Positions 22,211 to 33,343 of a DNA stretch of 64,000 bases are shown in pieces. The notes under the pieces were generated by a model that did not search any database, was not told where the DNA came from, and saw only the letters and a program-made list of their open reading frames with translations. Numbering within the stretch: the first letter of the stretch is position 1; each line of letters begins with the position of its first letter. The position numbers were made by a program, and so were the translations under genes. The stretch covers positions 1 to 64,000 of the forward strand of contig CAOLHI010001283.1 of the NCBI GenBank assembly GCA_948474755.1, given 5' to 3'. The DNA comes from Ctenosaura bakeri (taxonomy: Eukaryota > Chordata > Lepidosauria > Squamata > Iguanidae).

Positions 22211-23095
22211 TGTTACCCTGATTTCTGGGGGTCCCGTGTGGGACACCCAAGTGTGCTCCAAATATTACAAAGTTGGGAATTAGCCAAGAGCACAAGCTAG
22301 CACTACGAGAGGCAGGGCAACGTAGCAAGATCTTTTACCCAATGTCTACGGGGTCAGGCTGAGTCAAGGAGCAAACAGAAGTAAATAATAATTGTTGTTT
22401 TTATTGATATACACAGTCACATAGAGATCTATAGAAACAAAGGTTGGAGTTGGATAGAGGGATTTTAAGAGGAGGTTTTGTATGGGAAATACTATACCTG
22501 TCTTGAAGCCCGGGTAGTCTGAAGAAAAAGTCCGTAGCAGGGGAGATTCTCAGCACGAGGAGCTGAGGGGAAGGCTCGTTGAACGAAGCAACAGCAAGGT
22601 GGGATGGAAGCCAAGAGCAATCTGAGGAAGCGCTCAAAGTCAGGGGTTCTTATAGGGGAAAATGTGCCTGTAGGCTAGTCCATCCCAGGGGATAACAATG
22701 GGTTTCCAGCTGGAGACAAAGCCTCCAAAAGGTCAGTAATTTACATGATTGAGTTATGACAGAGTTGTCAATAGCTCAGACAGTATGCAAATGCAGAGTG
22801 CTTTACAGTAGAGTATTCGGCTCGTCAAGCTGCCTGCTCAGGGCAGGGAGTGCTTTGTAAGTAATGTGCATACATTATGTGGCACTTGCCTTGAGGTCTC
22901 CTAAAGTGGCAGTCTGGCTATTTCTGGCCTGTCTGTATTTGTTTGGAATGTTTCAGCTATTAGCAGCCATACCTGTGTGCGTGCTTGTCCGGGGGCCTTG
23001 CAAGCACATGGAGAGGAATAGGTAAAGAAGGCCAAATTATTGATATCAAATGATATCTAATATGCCACAAGTCAGGGCTAGAAACTACGGTAACA
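22211..23095 (-). mobile_element. Solo LTR, copy 2 (minus orientation)
   Basis: The 885 bp copy runs from tgttaccctg to tacggtaaca on the plus strand, flanked by a perfect 4 bp duplication AGTG (22207-22210, 23096-23099). On the minus strand a TATA-like box lies near 22652-22660 and AATAAA is near 22400. It is the same family as the LTRs at 3148, 28393 and 57188. Confidence 0.88.
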
Positions 23096-23468
23096 AGTGG
23101 ATGCCTTGGGCAAGTGATCAGAAACCTCAGGAAGGGGCAGCATTTTGTCTGATGTAACAAAATCAAATATCCATTTGTCAAGAATAGACTAATATAGCAG
23201 TTCTTTACTTGTGGTCTGCAAACTTTCAGGGGGCCACAATGTCCTCACAGGAGGTCCACAATGGCTTGAAGTAATGTTATAAACTTTTACAGATAAGAAA
23301 GACAGACAGAAAGGAAAGGAAACGAAGATGGTCCTATACTGATCTCAAAGAGCAAGAGTCTTTTGCTAGTGATAGACATCATTTGTACAAAGGGTTATTA
23401 TAATATCTCAAACTGTTCAGAAGTTTTTAAAAAATAACCACCAAATAAACTCTTCCACTGTTGAACAG

Positions 23469-24631
23469 CAGTGATGTGTTTAAATCTACAAGCCTCAAGT
23501 CAAGTCTCAAATCCTTGAAGATATTTTCAAGTCAAGTCCCAAATCAAATATCAAGTCTGGAAGTCAACTTTATACCTCAACCAAAATTCCAGAATTATTG
23601 GACAGAGCCAAATAAAGTCAGTTTTAACAATTTAAACAGAATTGGGCCTCCACATTAACAATTTTTGCCATCTGCAGTTTCAAAAGTGGGGAATAGGATC
23701 CTTCTCACTCTCCATTCGAAAGCTTTAGAAGGAAGGATCCTTCCTTCTCAAGCCTGCTGCCTAACACACTTGCTGTTCCCCTCTGAGAAATGCCCCCTGC
23801 CCCCTGGGGGTGAGTCTTGTCTTCTGCTCTTATGTAAAGCTTTAGAAGGCTCCTCCAATATGCAGCAGGGTCAGACTGCTGGGCAGACCTCAAGCCAGCC
23901 TCAAGCCCATTGCCTAACCCATTTGCTGCTCTCCTCTGAAAAATGCACCCACACTTTGGGCTTGAGATAGATTGCCATGCAACCAGTAGGCAAAAAGAGA
24001 TGAAGTGTTGTTCAAAGTCATAAGGTTTCTGGATGAATGCGTTACATTACTGAACCAAGGGCAGCAAGTCAGTCATTAAAAATATACAAGTCTCAAGTTG
24101 AGTTGAGTCAGTGCACCATTTATTGCCGAGTCAAGTCCAAGGCCCTTTTCGCACGCAGTTTCTTTTGCAAGAGGGCCCCTTGAGCGTTGCGTAAATGGGA
24201 GTGGCGGTCCATATGACACACTCCCATTTATGTGACACTCAAGAGCCGGACGCAGAGTGGACACGCACCTTTTTATTTTCAGCTTTAAGCTGAAAATGGT
24301 GCGCAGTCGTGCAATGCTCCCAGGGCCCGCACGCACTTACCTGCTGTGCGGTGCGTCGGGAGCCGGGCCGGTCACGCTTCCCGCTGCAGCGCTAGCCTAC
24401 AATTCCCAGGTTGCGCTGTGGTAGGAAGGGGCGGGGCGCTCGCGCAACCAGGAAGCACTGCAGAACTCAAACAGCAGGGAAGCGGCAGCGTTCCTGCTGA
24501 GGCTTTTCGCACAAGACGCCCCTCAGCCAGCCGTGCAAATGGGTAACATGCGAAAAGGGCCCAAGTCGAGTCACTGAAGTGACTTAAGTCTGATTTGAGT
24601 CCAAGTGTATCAACTTGAGTCTACATCACTG
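23469..24631 (+). mobile_element. hAT-like element with CAAGTC subterminal repeats, copy 1
   Basis: The ends are cagtgatgt and acatcactg. Flanks ttgaacag and tcaaacaa agree at 5 of 8 positions, a weak 8 bp duplication. Both subterminal regions are packed with CAAGTC/GACTTG hexamers, possible transposase-binding sites. The interior (about 23650-24000) is non-coding. A Harbinger MITE lies inside at 24141-24561. An inverted relative is at 31117-31934 and a fragment is at 63660-63810. Confidence 0.75.
24141..24561. mobile_element. Harbinger-type MITE (421 bp)
   Basis: The left end is ggcccttttcgcacg and the right end is catgcgaaaagggcc, with a perfect CAA duplication (24138-24140, 24562-24564). 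The ends resemble those of the 7.36 kb element at 6190, with CGCAYG in place of CTCAYG. The interior is GC- and CpG-rich and non-coding. Confidence 0.88.
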
Positions 24632-24635
24632 TCAA

Positions 24636-24985
24636 ACAACTCTTACAGTAAAAGAAGTTTTTCCTAATGGTTAGGTGGAATCTTCTTTATTATAATTTGA
24701 ACCCATTGGTTCATTATCTAGTCTCTGAAGCAGCAAAAAACAAAATTACTCCATTTTCTTCATGACATCCCTTCAGATATTTAAAGATGGCTATCATGTC
24801 ACCTCTCAGTATTCTCTTCTCCAAGCTAAACATTCCCAGTTCTCCAAGTTGTTCCTCATAGTGCTTTGAACACCTTGGTCGCCTTTTGCTGCCCATGTTC
24901 CAGCTTACCAATATCCTTTTTGAACTATGGTGCCGAGGACTAGACACAATACTCCAGGTGAAGTGGGAACAAAGCAAACTTATTT
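24636..24985 (-). pseudogene. CR1-like LINE C-terminus and 3' end
   Basis: On the minus strand it encodes HYEEQLGELGMFSLEKRILRG and IAIFKYLKGCH, the conserved CR1 C-terminal segment, followed by the 3' UTR region. It is broken and 5'-truncated, and starts almost at the end of the hAT element. Confidence 0.75.
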
Positions 24986-25263
24986 GGGTGGCAGAGTCTC
25001 AGTTAATCTTCTGTCTTCCCACTTTTCAGTTGCTTTGAAAATATCTGTCCCCACTCATGCTGTTCGGCATGTTCTAGACCTTGTTTTCTTTACAGGGAAG
25101 GATGATGGTGATCTGGAAACGGAAGAGCTTTCCACTATTCAATTGCCATGGACAGATCACTTCTTGGTCAGGTTTAGACCTACTGGGACTCATACCCTCT
25201 GTATGCGCAGGGGTGATCCATTAGTACAGTCTGCCTCAGAAGGCTTATGGATCAGTGTGTAAA

Positions 25264-25462
25264 TATTGTTGTTGAGATGTGCCTTCAAATCGCTTCTGAC
25301 TTATGGAGACCCTAAGGTAAACCCATCATGGGATTTTCTGGGTGAGATTTGTGCAGAAAGGGTTTGCCTTTGCCTTCCTCTGAGGCTGAGAGAGTGTGGC
25401 TTGCCCAAGTCTCCAGATTCATAGTCTAGTGCTCAAACCACTACGCCACTCTGGCTCTCTAT
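25264..25462 (-). repeat. tRNA-derived SINE
   Basis: Minus orientation. The head matches the window's SINE consensus (gagccagagtggcgtagtgg), with a decayed B box and a middle segment with ctcagcctcagaggaaggca. The tail reads gtcagaagcgatttgaaggc. It is not a functional tRNA. Confidence 0.8.
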
Positions 25463-25497
25463 ACTTGTAGATAACAAACAAAAAAGCATTTGCACAC

Positions 25498-26690
25498 TGG
25501 CTTTTGAAATGCTGCTTTTTAATTTTTTGGTTGGTGGGACGGGGGAAAACATTTTACCTATGAACACCTGACGCTCAGATCTCTGGCTCCCACATTATGT
25601 AATAGGAAACTTTGTGCTCAGCCAAGCAACTGGTATCCCAGGCTACACATACAAAGAATTCAGAACACTGTTAGGTCTCAATGCATGCACAATATTTCTT
25701 TGCCACCTCATACTGTAAGATCTCTGGGTGGCTTTCAGTACAATCAATCACAAAAATGTTCAGTGTACATTCTATTGCTAACTAATCCAGGAAATGAAGA
25801 GGCCTCACACTGAGGCTTAGGTTAAACATGGGCAACTTTATTTGACCTATTGCATATTTAAGGTTGACCTTGGAGAAATGCAAAAGATGGTGAGACCTAG
25901 TGCGGGAGCAGCTGGGGAAAGTGGTTTTCCCTGGACCTCTCTCTCAGCTTCTCTTAGGCCAGCATCAAGGTCCCAAGGTGAATTCATGAAGCTGGGTTGC
26001 AATCTCAACTGGCCACTTCTGGAAAGTGGGCCTAAGGGTACATCTCTCCTTGCAGGACCTGGAGAAAAAGCAAGCCCCCCAGGCCAGCAACTTCATGTGG
26101 AAATGGCCTTCGTGCCAGAAAGAATCCAATGTTGGTGCCAATTAGGCACCCAAGGGGAGGACATTCCACAACCAAGGTGCCACAATCGAGAAGGCCCTCC
26201 TCCATATCCTCAGGCAGTGTGTTGCTTCCCCTGGTGAGATATAAAGGAGGCCCCTTGCAGCAGATCTCAGTCCTCTGATAGGGAAGAGGTGCTCCTCCAC
26301 ATACTCAGGTCCCAAAACATATAAAGTTTTACATGTCACTGCCAGCATCTTGAATTCAGACCAGAAACATATTGGTAGCCAGTGCTTAGCATCTTTTAAA
26401 AAGGATTTTGATAATTTTGTTTCAAAAAACATAGCTGACCTCAAGCTTTTCCAGATTATACTTGCAGACACAAAAAGAAAAGCAGATCATTTGCGTTCTG
26501 GTTGGTGATATACTTCTTTTTAATTGGGAGGGGTGGGAGAGAAACATTTTATTTATGCGCACCTGGTGCTCAGGGATCTGGCTCCCATGTTATATAATAA
26601 GAGGCCTGGATCTCAGCCAAGCAACTGGTCATCCCAGGGTACTTGGTGTTCCATATACAAGGGATCTGGTGTCTCAGTGCATGAACACAC
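25498..26690 (-). pseudogene. L2-like LINE C-terminus bracketed by direct repeats
   Basis: On the minus strand (26471-26142) it reads HWLPICFWSEFKMLAVTCKTL and RRAFSIVAPWLWNVLPLG, the conserved L2-type C-terminus. A related 3' tail with taagatctctgggtggcttt lies near 25715. The fragment is bracketed by about 200 bp of diverged direct repeat: 25498-25700 and 26487-26690 share ggctccca, atgtaataggaaac-like and ctcagccaagcaactgg. The segment 25840-26140 in between is not assigned. Confidence 0.7.
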
Positions 26691-27099
26691 ACACAAACAC
26701 ACACAGAGCTTGTTTTATTGCTCCAAAGGACCTTTAAGAAAGAAGCCTTTTCTTGGACACAATGGAGTAAGATTAGAAACAACAGTTGCTATGATATGCA
26801 GTTGCAGGAGTGGGTTTCTTTCTTTAGCTTACATTTTCTGTTTAACATTCAATGCCCTCATTCCAAATGGTTTACAGCATAACATGGGACAACATGAAGC
26901 AGAATTGAAATGGCAGGAAAAACAACAGTACCACCATTTTGCAAGGGAAAAGGAGATGTAAATCCTGTCTGTTTGCAGTCCTTCACTCGATATCACCTCC
27001 CTGTGTCCCTTGCAATTTACTGGGCACAATCCTTTTTAAGCTGATTGCATAGTTTTAGGGGTCTCACCAATATGGTGGAATAGGAATACCCAGAGATGG

Positions 27100-27802
27100 T
27101 ATCTAAGCTCATTAAAATTAAGTCAAATAAATGCTGATCATTCTAATCTGTGCTGGAGGGGTTGTCAAGAAATTGGCTCCTACTTTCATATGTGGTAGGA
27201 ATGTGAAAGTGTATTGAATTTTGGTGGTTAGTTTTTACAGAAATAAAGGAAATAGCTAATCAAAATATACAGTTAAATCCTAAGTTAGTTTTGTTATCAA
27301 TATTTGACGAGGAACAAAGTAAGGGGCCAACAGAGGAATTAATTTCTATTTTATTAACTGCAGCAAGGTTAAGAATAGCTAAGAATTGGAAAATAAAGCA
27401 AGATACACACTTAGATGAATGGTATAAAGAGGTATGGGATATAGCTATTAATGACAAACTGATGTGTAAGATTAAGTAAAGAAGGGGGAATTAAAAAGAG
27501 ACATTTTCATAGATGTTAGGGGGATTTTATTGATTATGTGTTAGTAAAGGGGAAAGGAAGAAAACCTAATGAACAATCATTACAATTTTGAAAGGGGAAT
27601 GGAGCTTTTTGAAAGGAATGGAAGTGGTTATATCTCTAATGGTCCCGATGGTGGGGTGCACTTATGATGTAATAGTAGAATAGACTAAGATTATATAGTA
27701 TATAGTGGTTTGTTTGCTTACGTTCATTATGTATTTGGTATTGTGTTATGTGTTTTGTAATGTTATATATTGTTTTGTTGTTTAGTTATTAATAAAAAAA
27801 TT
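27100..27802 (+). pseudogene. L1 LINE ORF2 C-terminus and 3' UTR
   Basis: The plus strand reads CWRGCQEIGSYFHMWWECE near 27150 and then, at 27291-27479, ILLTAARLRIAKNWKIKQ and HLDEWYKEVWDIA, ending at a natural stop. This pattern is the zinc-knuckle-like and C-terminal region of L1 ORF2. A 3' UTR of about 300 bp ends in aataaaaaaatta at 27789-27802. It is strongly 5'-truncated. Confidence 0.82.
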
Positions 27803-27922
27803 AGGTTGTTGTGGGTTTTCCGGGTTTTGAGGCCATGTTCTATTAATAGAATACGGCCTCAAAACCCAGAAAACCCACAACAACCTATGGATCCCAGCCA
27901 TGAAAGCCTTCGACTTTACAAT
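27803..27922. repeat. Near-perfect palindrome of a retroelement tail
   Basis: Arms 27803-27834 (aggttgttgtgggttttccg and on) and 27855-27886 are inverse complements with one mismatch. The centre (tctattaataga) is itself palindromic, so about 84 bp folds with almost no loop. The right side continues into cagccatgaaagccttcgac, which I associate with the 3' tail of a common squamate repeat, probably Penelope-like. The palindrome starts right at the A-rich end of the L1. Confidence 0.75.
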
Positions 27923-28290
27923 AAAAAAATTATTATAAAAAAAAGAAGAATAGGAATACCTACCCAATAGGTCAAATTCTGGTTCATGCTTTGCCTTGTA
28001 CTGCTACTTTGTAGTCTGTTGTGACTATGCAGACCAACATGTGGATGAGAGGCAAAATATATTGTATATTGCATACCAGTAAGATATAGCACTTAGATTT
28101 TTAAAGGTAACAAAAAATAATTTTAGTTGCTTTTCAAAATTAGGAAGACAAAGAGTAACTTTTAAAATAACTCTTTCTGGTCCTCTGAACCATAAGAACT
28201 AATTGTTTTTTAAAGTAATTCCCCAAGTTCCATTGCTTCATTGAAAATACAGATGGGTCCCCAGGCTGACACATGTGCCTCCCTTTAAAC

Positions 28291-29417
28291 CAGAGGTGGA
28301 AATTGTGTGTCTCTTCAGACATTAATGGACTCCAACTCCCATCAGTCCTAGCCAACATAAACACTGGTGGGGAATGCTAGGAGTTGCAGTATTGTTACCC
28401 TGTATGTTGGGCGTCCCGGGAGAGGCGCCCAAATTACCAAATAAAAACACAAGATGGGGGAAATTAGACTCGAGCACTCTCTCAAGCTAACGAGAGGCAG
28501 GGTAACTCAGCTGAGATCTTTTAACCCTATGTCTACAGTGTCAGGTCCGAAGAGTGGCCACGTAAGTTTTAAAGTACCAAAAATAGCAGTTTTATTACAA
28601 GACAAACAACAAACAAGACAACACATACACACCACTAACTGGAAATAGAAATGGAGAGTTTTCAGGGGAGTGGGTAATATGACACCTTTTCACATAGTCC
28701 TGGAGAGAAGTGGAGGTTGAGGGAAAGAAAGCTCAGCGTGGCTCGCTTAGGGGGCGACTCACTGGACAAACTGACAGCAAGGCAGGATAGCAGTCCGGAG
28801 TGTTCCGAGGATGGCAGACTCAGTTATTGGGAACTGAGGGGAAAACTTCACTGGACAGAGCAGCAGCAAGGCAGGATGGAAGTCCAGGGTGATCCAAGCA
28901 GTCCAAGCAAGTGATCCGAGGGGCGCTCAGAGTCAGGGGTTTTTTATAGGGTGGATTGTGCCCACAGGCCATGCCATGCTCAGTGAGAACAAAGGAAATT
29001 TGTAGCTGGACAAAGGCATTGGAAAAGGTCAGGTTTTACATGATGAGTTTACCACTGGATGACAATAGTATGGCCAGTATGCAAATGGCCCAACATAAAG
29101 GAAAGGCTCGGCACTTGGCTGGTCGTCTTTGTGTAAAGTCGTGCTGAGCAAGGCGGTTTGCAAGAAGGAGTGGTCCCTAAAGCATCGGAGAGGCATTAAG
29201 TCGCCTGCCTGAATGAGGTTTGGAATGTACAACCATTAACGGTCACGCCTATTACGTGCTTGTCCGGTGGCCCTTGCAAACACGTGGAGTAGGGTGGCAG
29301 AGAAAGGTCACATAAAAGCCAAATTATTTGATATCAAGAGATATCTAGTGCTCTCACCAGACATAGCATAACCGCAGTAACAGTATCACCTGGAAGGCTA
29401 CATGGTTTTCAAGCTTG
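28291..29417. mobile_element. hAT-like element split by a solo LTR
   Basis: The left end is cagaggtggaaattgtgtgt, and the right end (about 29388-29417) is its decayed inverse. Flanks ctttaaac and atttaaat agree at 6 of 8 positions. The centre has ggactccaactcccatcag and its inverse aggagttgcag. The LTR at 28393-29382 is inside it. Confidence 0.65.
28393..29382 (-). mobile_element. Solo LTR, copy 3 (minus orientation)
   Basis: This 990 bp copy runs from tgttaccctg to cgcagtaaca with a perfect 4 bp duplication GTAT (28389-28392, 29383-29386). A TATA-like box (minus) is near 28942-28950 and AATAAA (minus) near 28592. It is about 110 bp longer than the other copies because of a doubled internal segment around 28790-28920 (gcaaggcaggat occurs twice). 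Confidence 0.88.
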
Positions 29418-29799
29418 ATTTAAATAATGAGACATAGAAGAAGATCTTTCTCAAGCACTGGCAAAGCACAGATCTTCCACCAGTGTGATTCTGTGGGACT
29501 TCCTTTGCACTGGCTGTGCCAGATATGAGATTCAGCCTGGTGGCATCAGAGTACACCCCCATGGCTAATCAGTGGCTGGGCAGAGAGGTTCCCAGGCACC
29601 ATCTGGCTACAATTGAATATCTAGAAAAAAGGAACACTTGTTGCTTTCCTAGATCTCCAACATTAATAAATAAATATAGTGCCCATTGTTTTTTCACTCC
29701 AACTAGCAAGTGGGAAAACAGCAGGCACCATAGTTAGTTACAAAGGTTGGCATCCTGATCATCAGTTATGAGGTCATAAGTTAAATTTAAGATCTTGCA

Positions 29800-30137
29800 A
29801 CAGTTTAGAGGTAACCCGATAGCCATGTTTAAATATCTGAAGGGATGTCATATGGAAGATGGGGCGAGGTCATTTTTTGCTGCTCCAGAGACTAGGACAT
29901 GGATAAATGGATTCAAACTACAGGAAAAGAGATTCCACCTAAGCAATAGGAAGAACTTCCTTACAGTAAGAGCAGTTCCACAGTGGAATTGCCCTGCAGA
30001 GCCTCTTTCTTTGGAGGTTTTAAAACAGGGGCTGGAGGGCCATCTGTTGGGAGTGCTTTGATTGTGTATTCCTACACGGCAGGGGGTTGGATTGGATGGC
30101 CTTTGTGGTATCTTCCAATTCTGTGATTCTATGACTC
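29800..30137 (+). pseudogene. CR1 LINE 3' end fragment
   Basis: It encodes IAMFKYLKGCHMEDGAR, PETRTWINGFKLQEKRFHLS and RKNFLTVRAVPQWN, the CR1 C-terminus. The 3' tail gattctatgac ends near 30137. The fragment is 5'-truncated. Confidence 0.85.
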
Positions 30138-30529
30138 CTATTCACAAGTATCATTGTGGTGCCATTGACATGATTGTAAATGTTCCCCTCAGCCACCTTA
30201 ATATCCAGACAGCTATACTGAAGGAGTTCTATGTTACTGGCAAGTGGGAGCTGAAGGATGATGTATGCAGTGCCCCTCCGTCAGCTATCGGCAGTGTGCT
30301 AAGCAGAAGCAAGGGTCTCCAAGGGGGGACCCTTGTTGCACTGTCCTGGTGCACCACTGATCACTGCCTAGACAGGGCTGGGTGTATTCATTAACCCATT
30401 CATCAGCACCACAGAACTCCATCCCTTGGTGCAGTTGACTGGATTTTAAAGTAGTTTGGGAGATCAGATTAGGAGACAGATTGTAGACACAAATTCATGG
30501 CTACATGTCTATTGCAGTATCTCAGCTGA

Positions 30530-31040
30530 TATTTTTATGCCGCTTCATAATGTAAGATCTCTGGGTGGTTTTCAGTATGGTTCATATAGTTAATAACAAT
30601 TTAAAATATAAGGACATTAAAAATTACAATAAAAATAATTTGAACATTTTAAAAACATTCTAAAAATATCCGTACAGATAGGGTGAAGTCATTAGGCACT
30701 CTGGCTTTTGTAAAAAGCCAGGTCTTGACCTGGTGCCACAAAGAAGCTAATGGTGGTGCCAGCTGGGTGTCCAAGGGGAGGGCATGTATTTCTCTCTCTG
30801 AGGGGACACAGAGAAAGGCTTCTCCAGCAGATTTCAGTCTTCAAGCAGGGACATATGGGAAGAGCTGCTCCTTCAGATAGTGAGGTTTCAAAACATTTAT
30901 GTCATTCTCAATACCTTGAATCCAGACCAGAAATATATTGGTAGGCAGTGCAATTTCTTTAAAATCAGTGTTATATAGTCTCTACAAGCTGCTCCTTTTC
31001 AGAAGTTTAGCTGCTGTGTTTTATATTAGATGCTGCTTAG
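30530..31040 (-). pseudogene. L2-like LINE C-terminus and tail
   Basis: On the minus strand a 3' tail (taagatctctgggtggtttt near 30555) and decayed C-terminal coding with the pattern seen at 26142-26471 are visible. No intact frame remains. Confidence 0.6.
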
Positions 31041-31116
31041 ATGCAGCTTCCGATTCCTCTTCAGAGATGCAGACCCACACAAAGTACCTTACAATACTAT
31101 AACTGGGAAGTTACCA

Positions 31117-31934
31117 CAATGATGTAGACTGGTGTCAATTGACCTGGACTCAGGTCAGACTTAAGTTGCTTCAGTGATTTGACTTGAACATGACAATAAA
31201 TGACACACTGACTCAACTCAATTTGTGACTTGTATATTTTTAGTTTTTGAATTGCTACCCTTGGTTCAGTAACATAACACATTCATCAACCTTACAACTT
31301 TGAACAATGCCTACTGGTCTCTTTTTGCCTACTGGTCACATGACAATCTGTCTCAAGCCCAAAGTGTGGGCGCATTTCTCAGAGAGGAACAGCAAAAGCA
31401 TTAGGCAATGGGCTTGAGGCGGGGCTGCTCAGCAGCCTGTCCTTTCTGTGTATCAGAGGAGCCTTCTAAAACTTATCTTAAAAGCAGAAGGCAAGACTCC
31501 CCCCCAGAACGCAGGGCATGTCCCTCAGAGGGGAATAGAAAATGTGTTAGTCAATGGGCTTGAGAAGGAAGGATCCTTCCTTCTAAAGCTTTTGAAGCTT
31601 CAGGAACAGGGAATAAGAAGGATCCTATTCCCTGTTTCAGAAGCTGCAGACCTTGTATGCCCATCAACATAAAAGCTTCCAGATTTGGGAAGGGGGAGTA
31701 AGAAAGATCCTATCGGAAGCTGCAGACGGCAACATCGCAAACGTGGAGTGCCAGCTCTACTTATATTGTTAAAACTTACTTTATTCAGCTCTGTCCAGAA
31801 ATTCTGGAATATAGGCTGGGGTATAAAGTTGGCTTCCAGACTTGAGACTTGATTTGAGACTTGACTTGGAAGTATCTTGCAAGGACTTGAGACTCGACTT
31901 GAGACTTGAAGTAAAAGACTTAAAAACATCACTG
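31117..31934 (-). mobile_element. hAT-like element with CAAGTC subterminal repeats, copy 2
   Basis: The 818 bp copy is in the opposite orientation to that at 23469-24631. It starts caatgatgtagact and ends acatcactg, with AGTTACCA (31109-31116) and GGTTACTA (31935-31942) as an 8 bp duplication matching at 6 positions. The two copies share the GACTTG-rich ends and an interior with gaaggatccttccttct and caatgggcttgag. This copy lacks the Harbinger MITE, so the MITE entered copy 1 after the family spread. Confidence 0.8.
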
Positions 31935-31942
31935 GGTTACTA

Positions 31943-32974
31943 GTGCATCAATGACTGTCATCGGGTTGTCCCTATCCAGGAAAGTATGTAGCTGGCAGGC
32001 AAGTTGAAGCTGGACTGATGCTGACTGGGCCACAGAGCCAATAAATCTCCTTGCAGGTTTTAGGTATGAATATGGGCAGGGCTGGGTAGACTTCAGCTTG
32101 TAAATACATAAACAGAAATAATAAGTGGTACCAAAGTGGTACCAATTGGAGCTGATCCAAGTATCAGATATAGAATAGGTTAAGTTCCAGTTGGGACCAT
32201 GGAAAGAATGAAACCTCTACTTTCTTGATCTGTCTCACTGTCTACAATTCTAGTTATTTTAAAATTATAAATAACTGCCAGAATCCTGTTGTTAGTCCTG
32301 ACTAGAGTAGACCCAGTGAATCAGTGAGATATACTTATGTGTTGAATCACCATTCAACAATTGATTGGATGGATCTACTCCCAGCTGAGAATAATCAACA
32401 GGATGTCAGCTCATATGTCTAATTTAATGCACAGTTGTTCAAAATCTAAAATTATTTTCCACATTGGTCTGTGTGTGCTTTAATGGCCAATGTAGACCGC
32501 GTACTCTTCCATTTAAAAAAAAAAAAAGAGCAATTACTGCACTGTCTCTTAAATTCCAGGAGAAATATCTATAATCTATTTTTCAGATCAAGTTCTTGAG
32601 GGATTCCCAATGGCGGGAAAATAAGCCTCATAAATTCTCTCTCAATTCCCATTTAATTGTTTCCTGTCGCAGAAGCAAAAGAGACAGTTGTCTCCTAAAG
32701 TGGCTGTTGTGCGTCCATAAATTGCAAAAGTGCCATTTCCTTGAAAATCCATTTCTAATCCAATAAAAAGAAAAATGTAATGGAATTAACTGCTTGGAAA
32801 TTTTGTTGGGTAGCACATACCTTCATAGACCAAAAGCCAAGTGTGTTAACGTACCAAGATAACACAAATGGTCCTGTCACAAATGGCTTAGAAAGAAAGG
32901 GGAGAAAAATTACATTTTAAGATATTAATTAATGGTAATAACACCAAAAATAGCTGATGACAAGTATCATTTAG
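31943..32974. other. Repeat-poor stretch, candidate regulatory DNA
   Basis: No gene is seen. About 32440-32820 has no repeat signature and is rich in TAAT/ATTA and ATAAATT motifs, the kind of texture seen in deeply conserved non-coding elements. This is inference from texture alone. Confidence 0.35.
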
Positions 32975-33217
32975 CACGAGGGTGGTGTAGCAGTTTGAGT
33001 GTTGGATCACGAGTCTGGAGACCAGGGTTCAAATCTCCTGCTCGGCTATAGAAACCCACTGGGTGACCTTGGGCAAGTCACATTCTCTTAGCCTCAAGGG
33101 AACGCAAAGGCAATCTCCTTCTGAAAAAAGCCTGCTAAGAAGACCCCATGATAGATTCACCTTAGGATTACTCTAAGATAGAAATGACTTGAAGGCACAT
33201 AACAACAACAGCAACAA
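32975..33217 (+). repeat. tRNA-derived SINE, near full length
   Basis: The head has gggtggtgtagcagtttgag (A-box-like region). A B-box-like ggttcaaatct lies at 33026-33036. The middle reads accttgggcaagtcac, and the tail gaaatgacttgaaggcacat is followed by (AAC)n. This is the clearest plus-strand copy. Confidence 0.85.
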
Positions 33218-33343
33218 TCTTTTAGGGCTCCAAAATTTACCTGGTGAATCAATTAGATTGATTAATTAACAGCACAATTCACTTAATGTCCATTTAGAAG
33301 TAAGCTTCATTTATTCCCACACAGGGGCCTAAATGCCCTAAAG

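Noticed and set aside
32975..33217. tRNA gene
   Set aside because: The A- and B-box-like motifs belong to a SINE head repeated about ten times in the window; no tRNA cloverleaf is evident.
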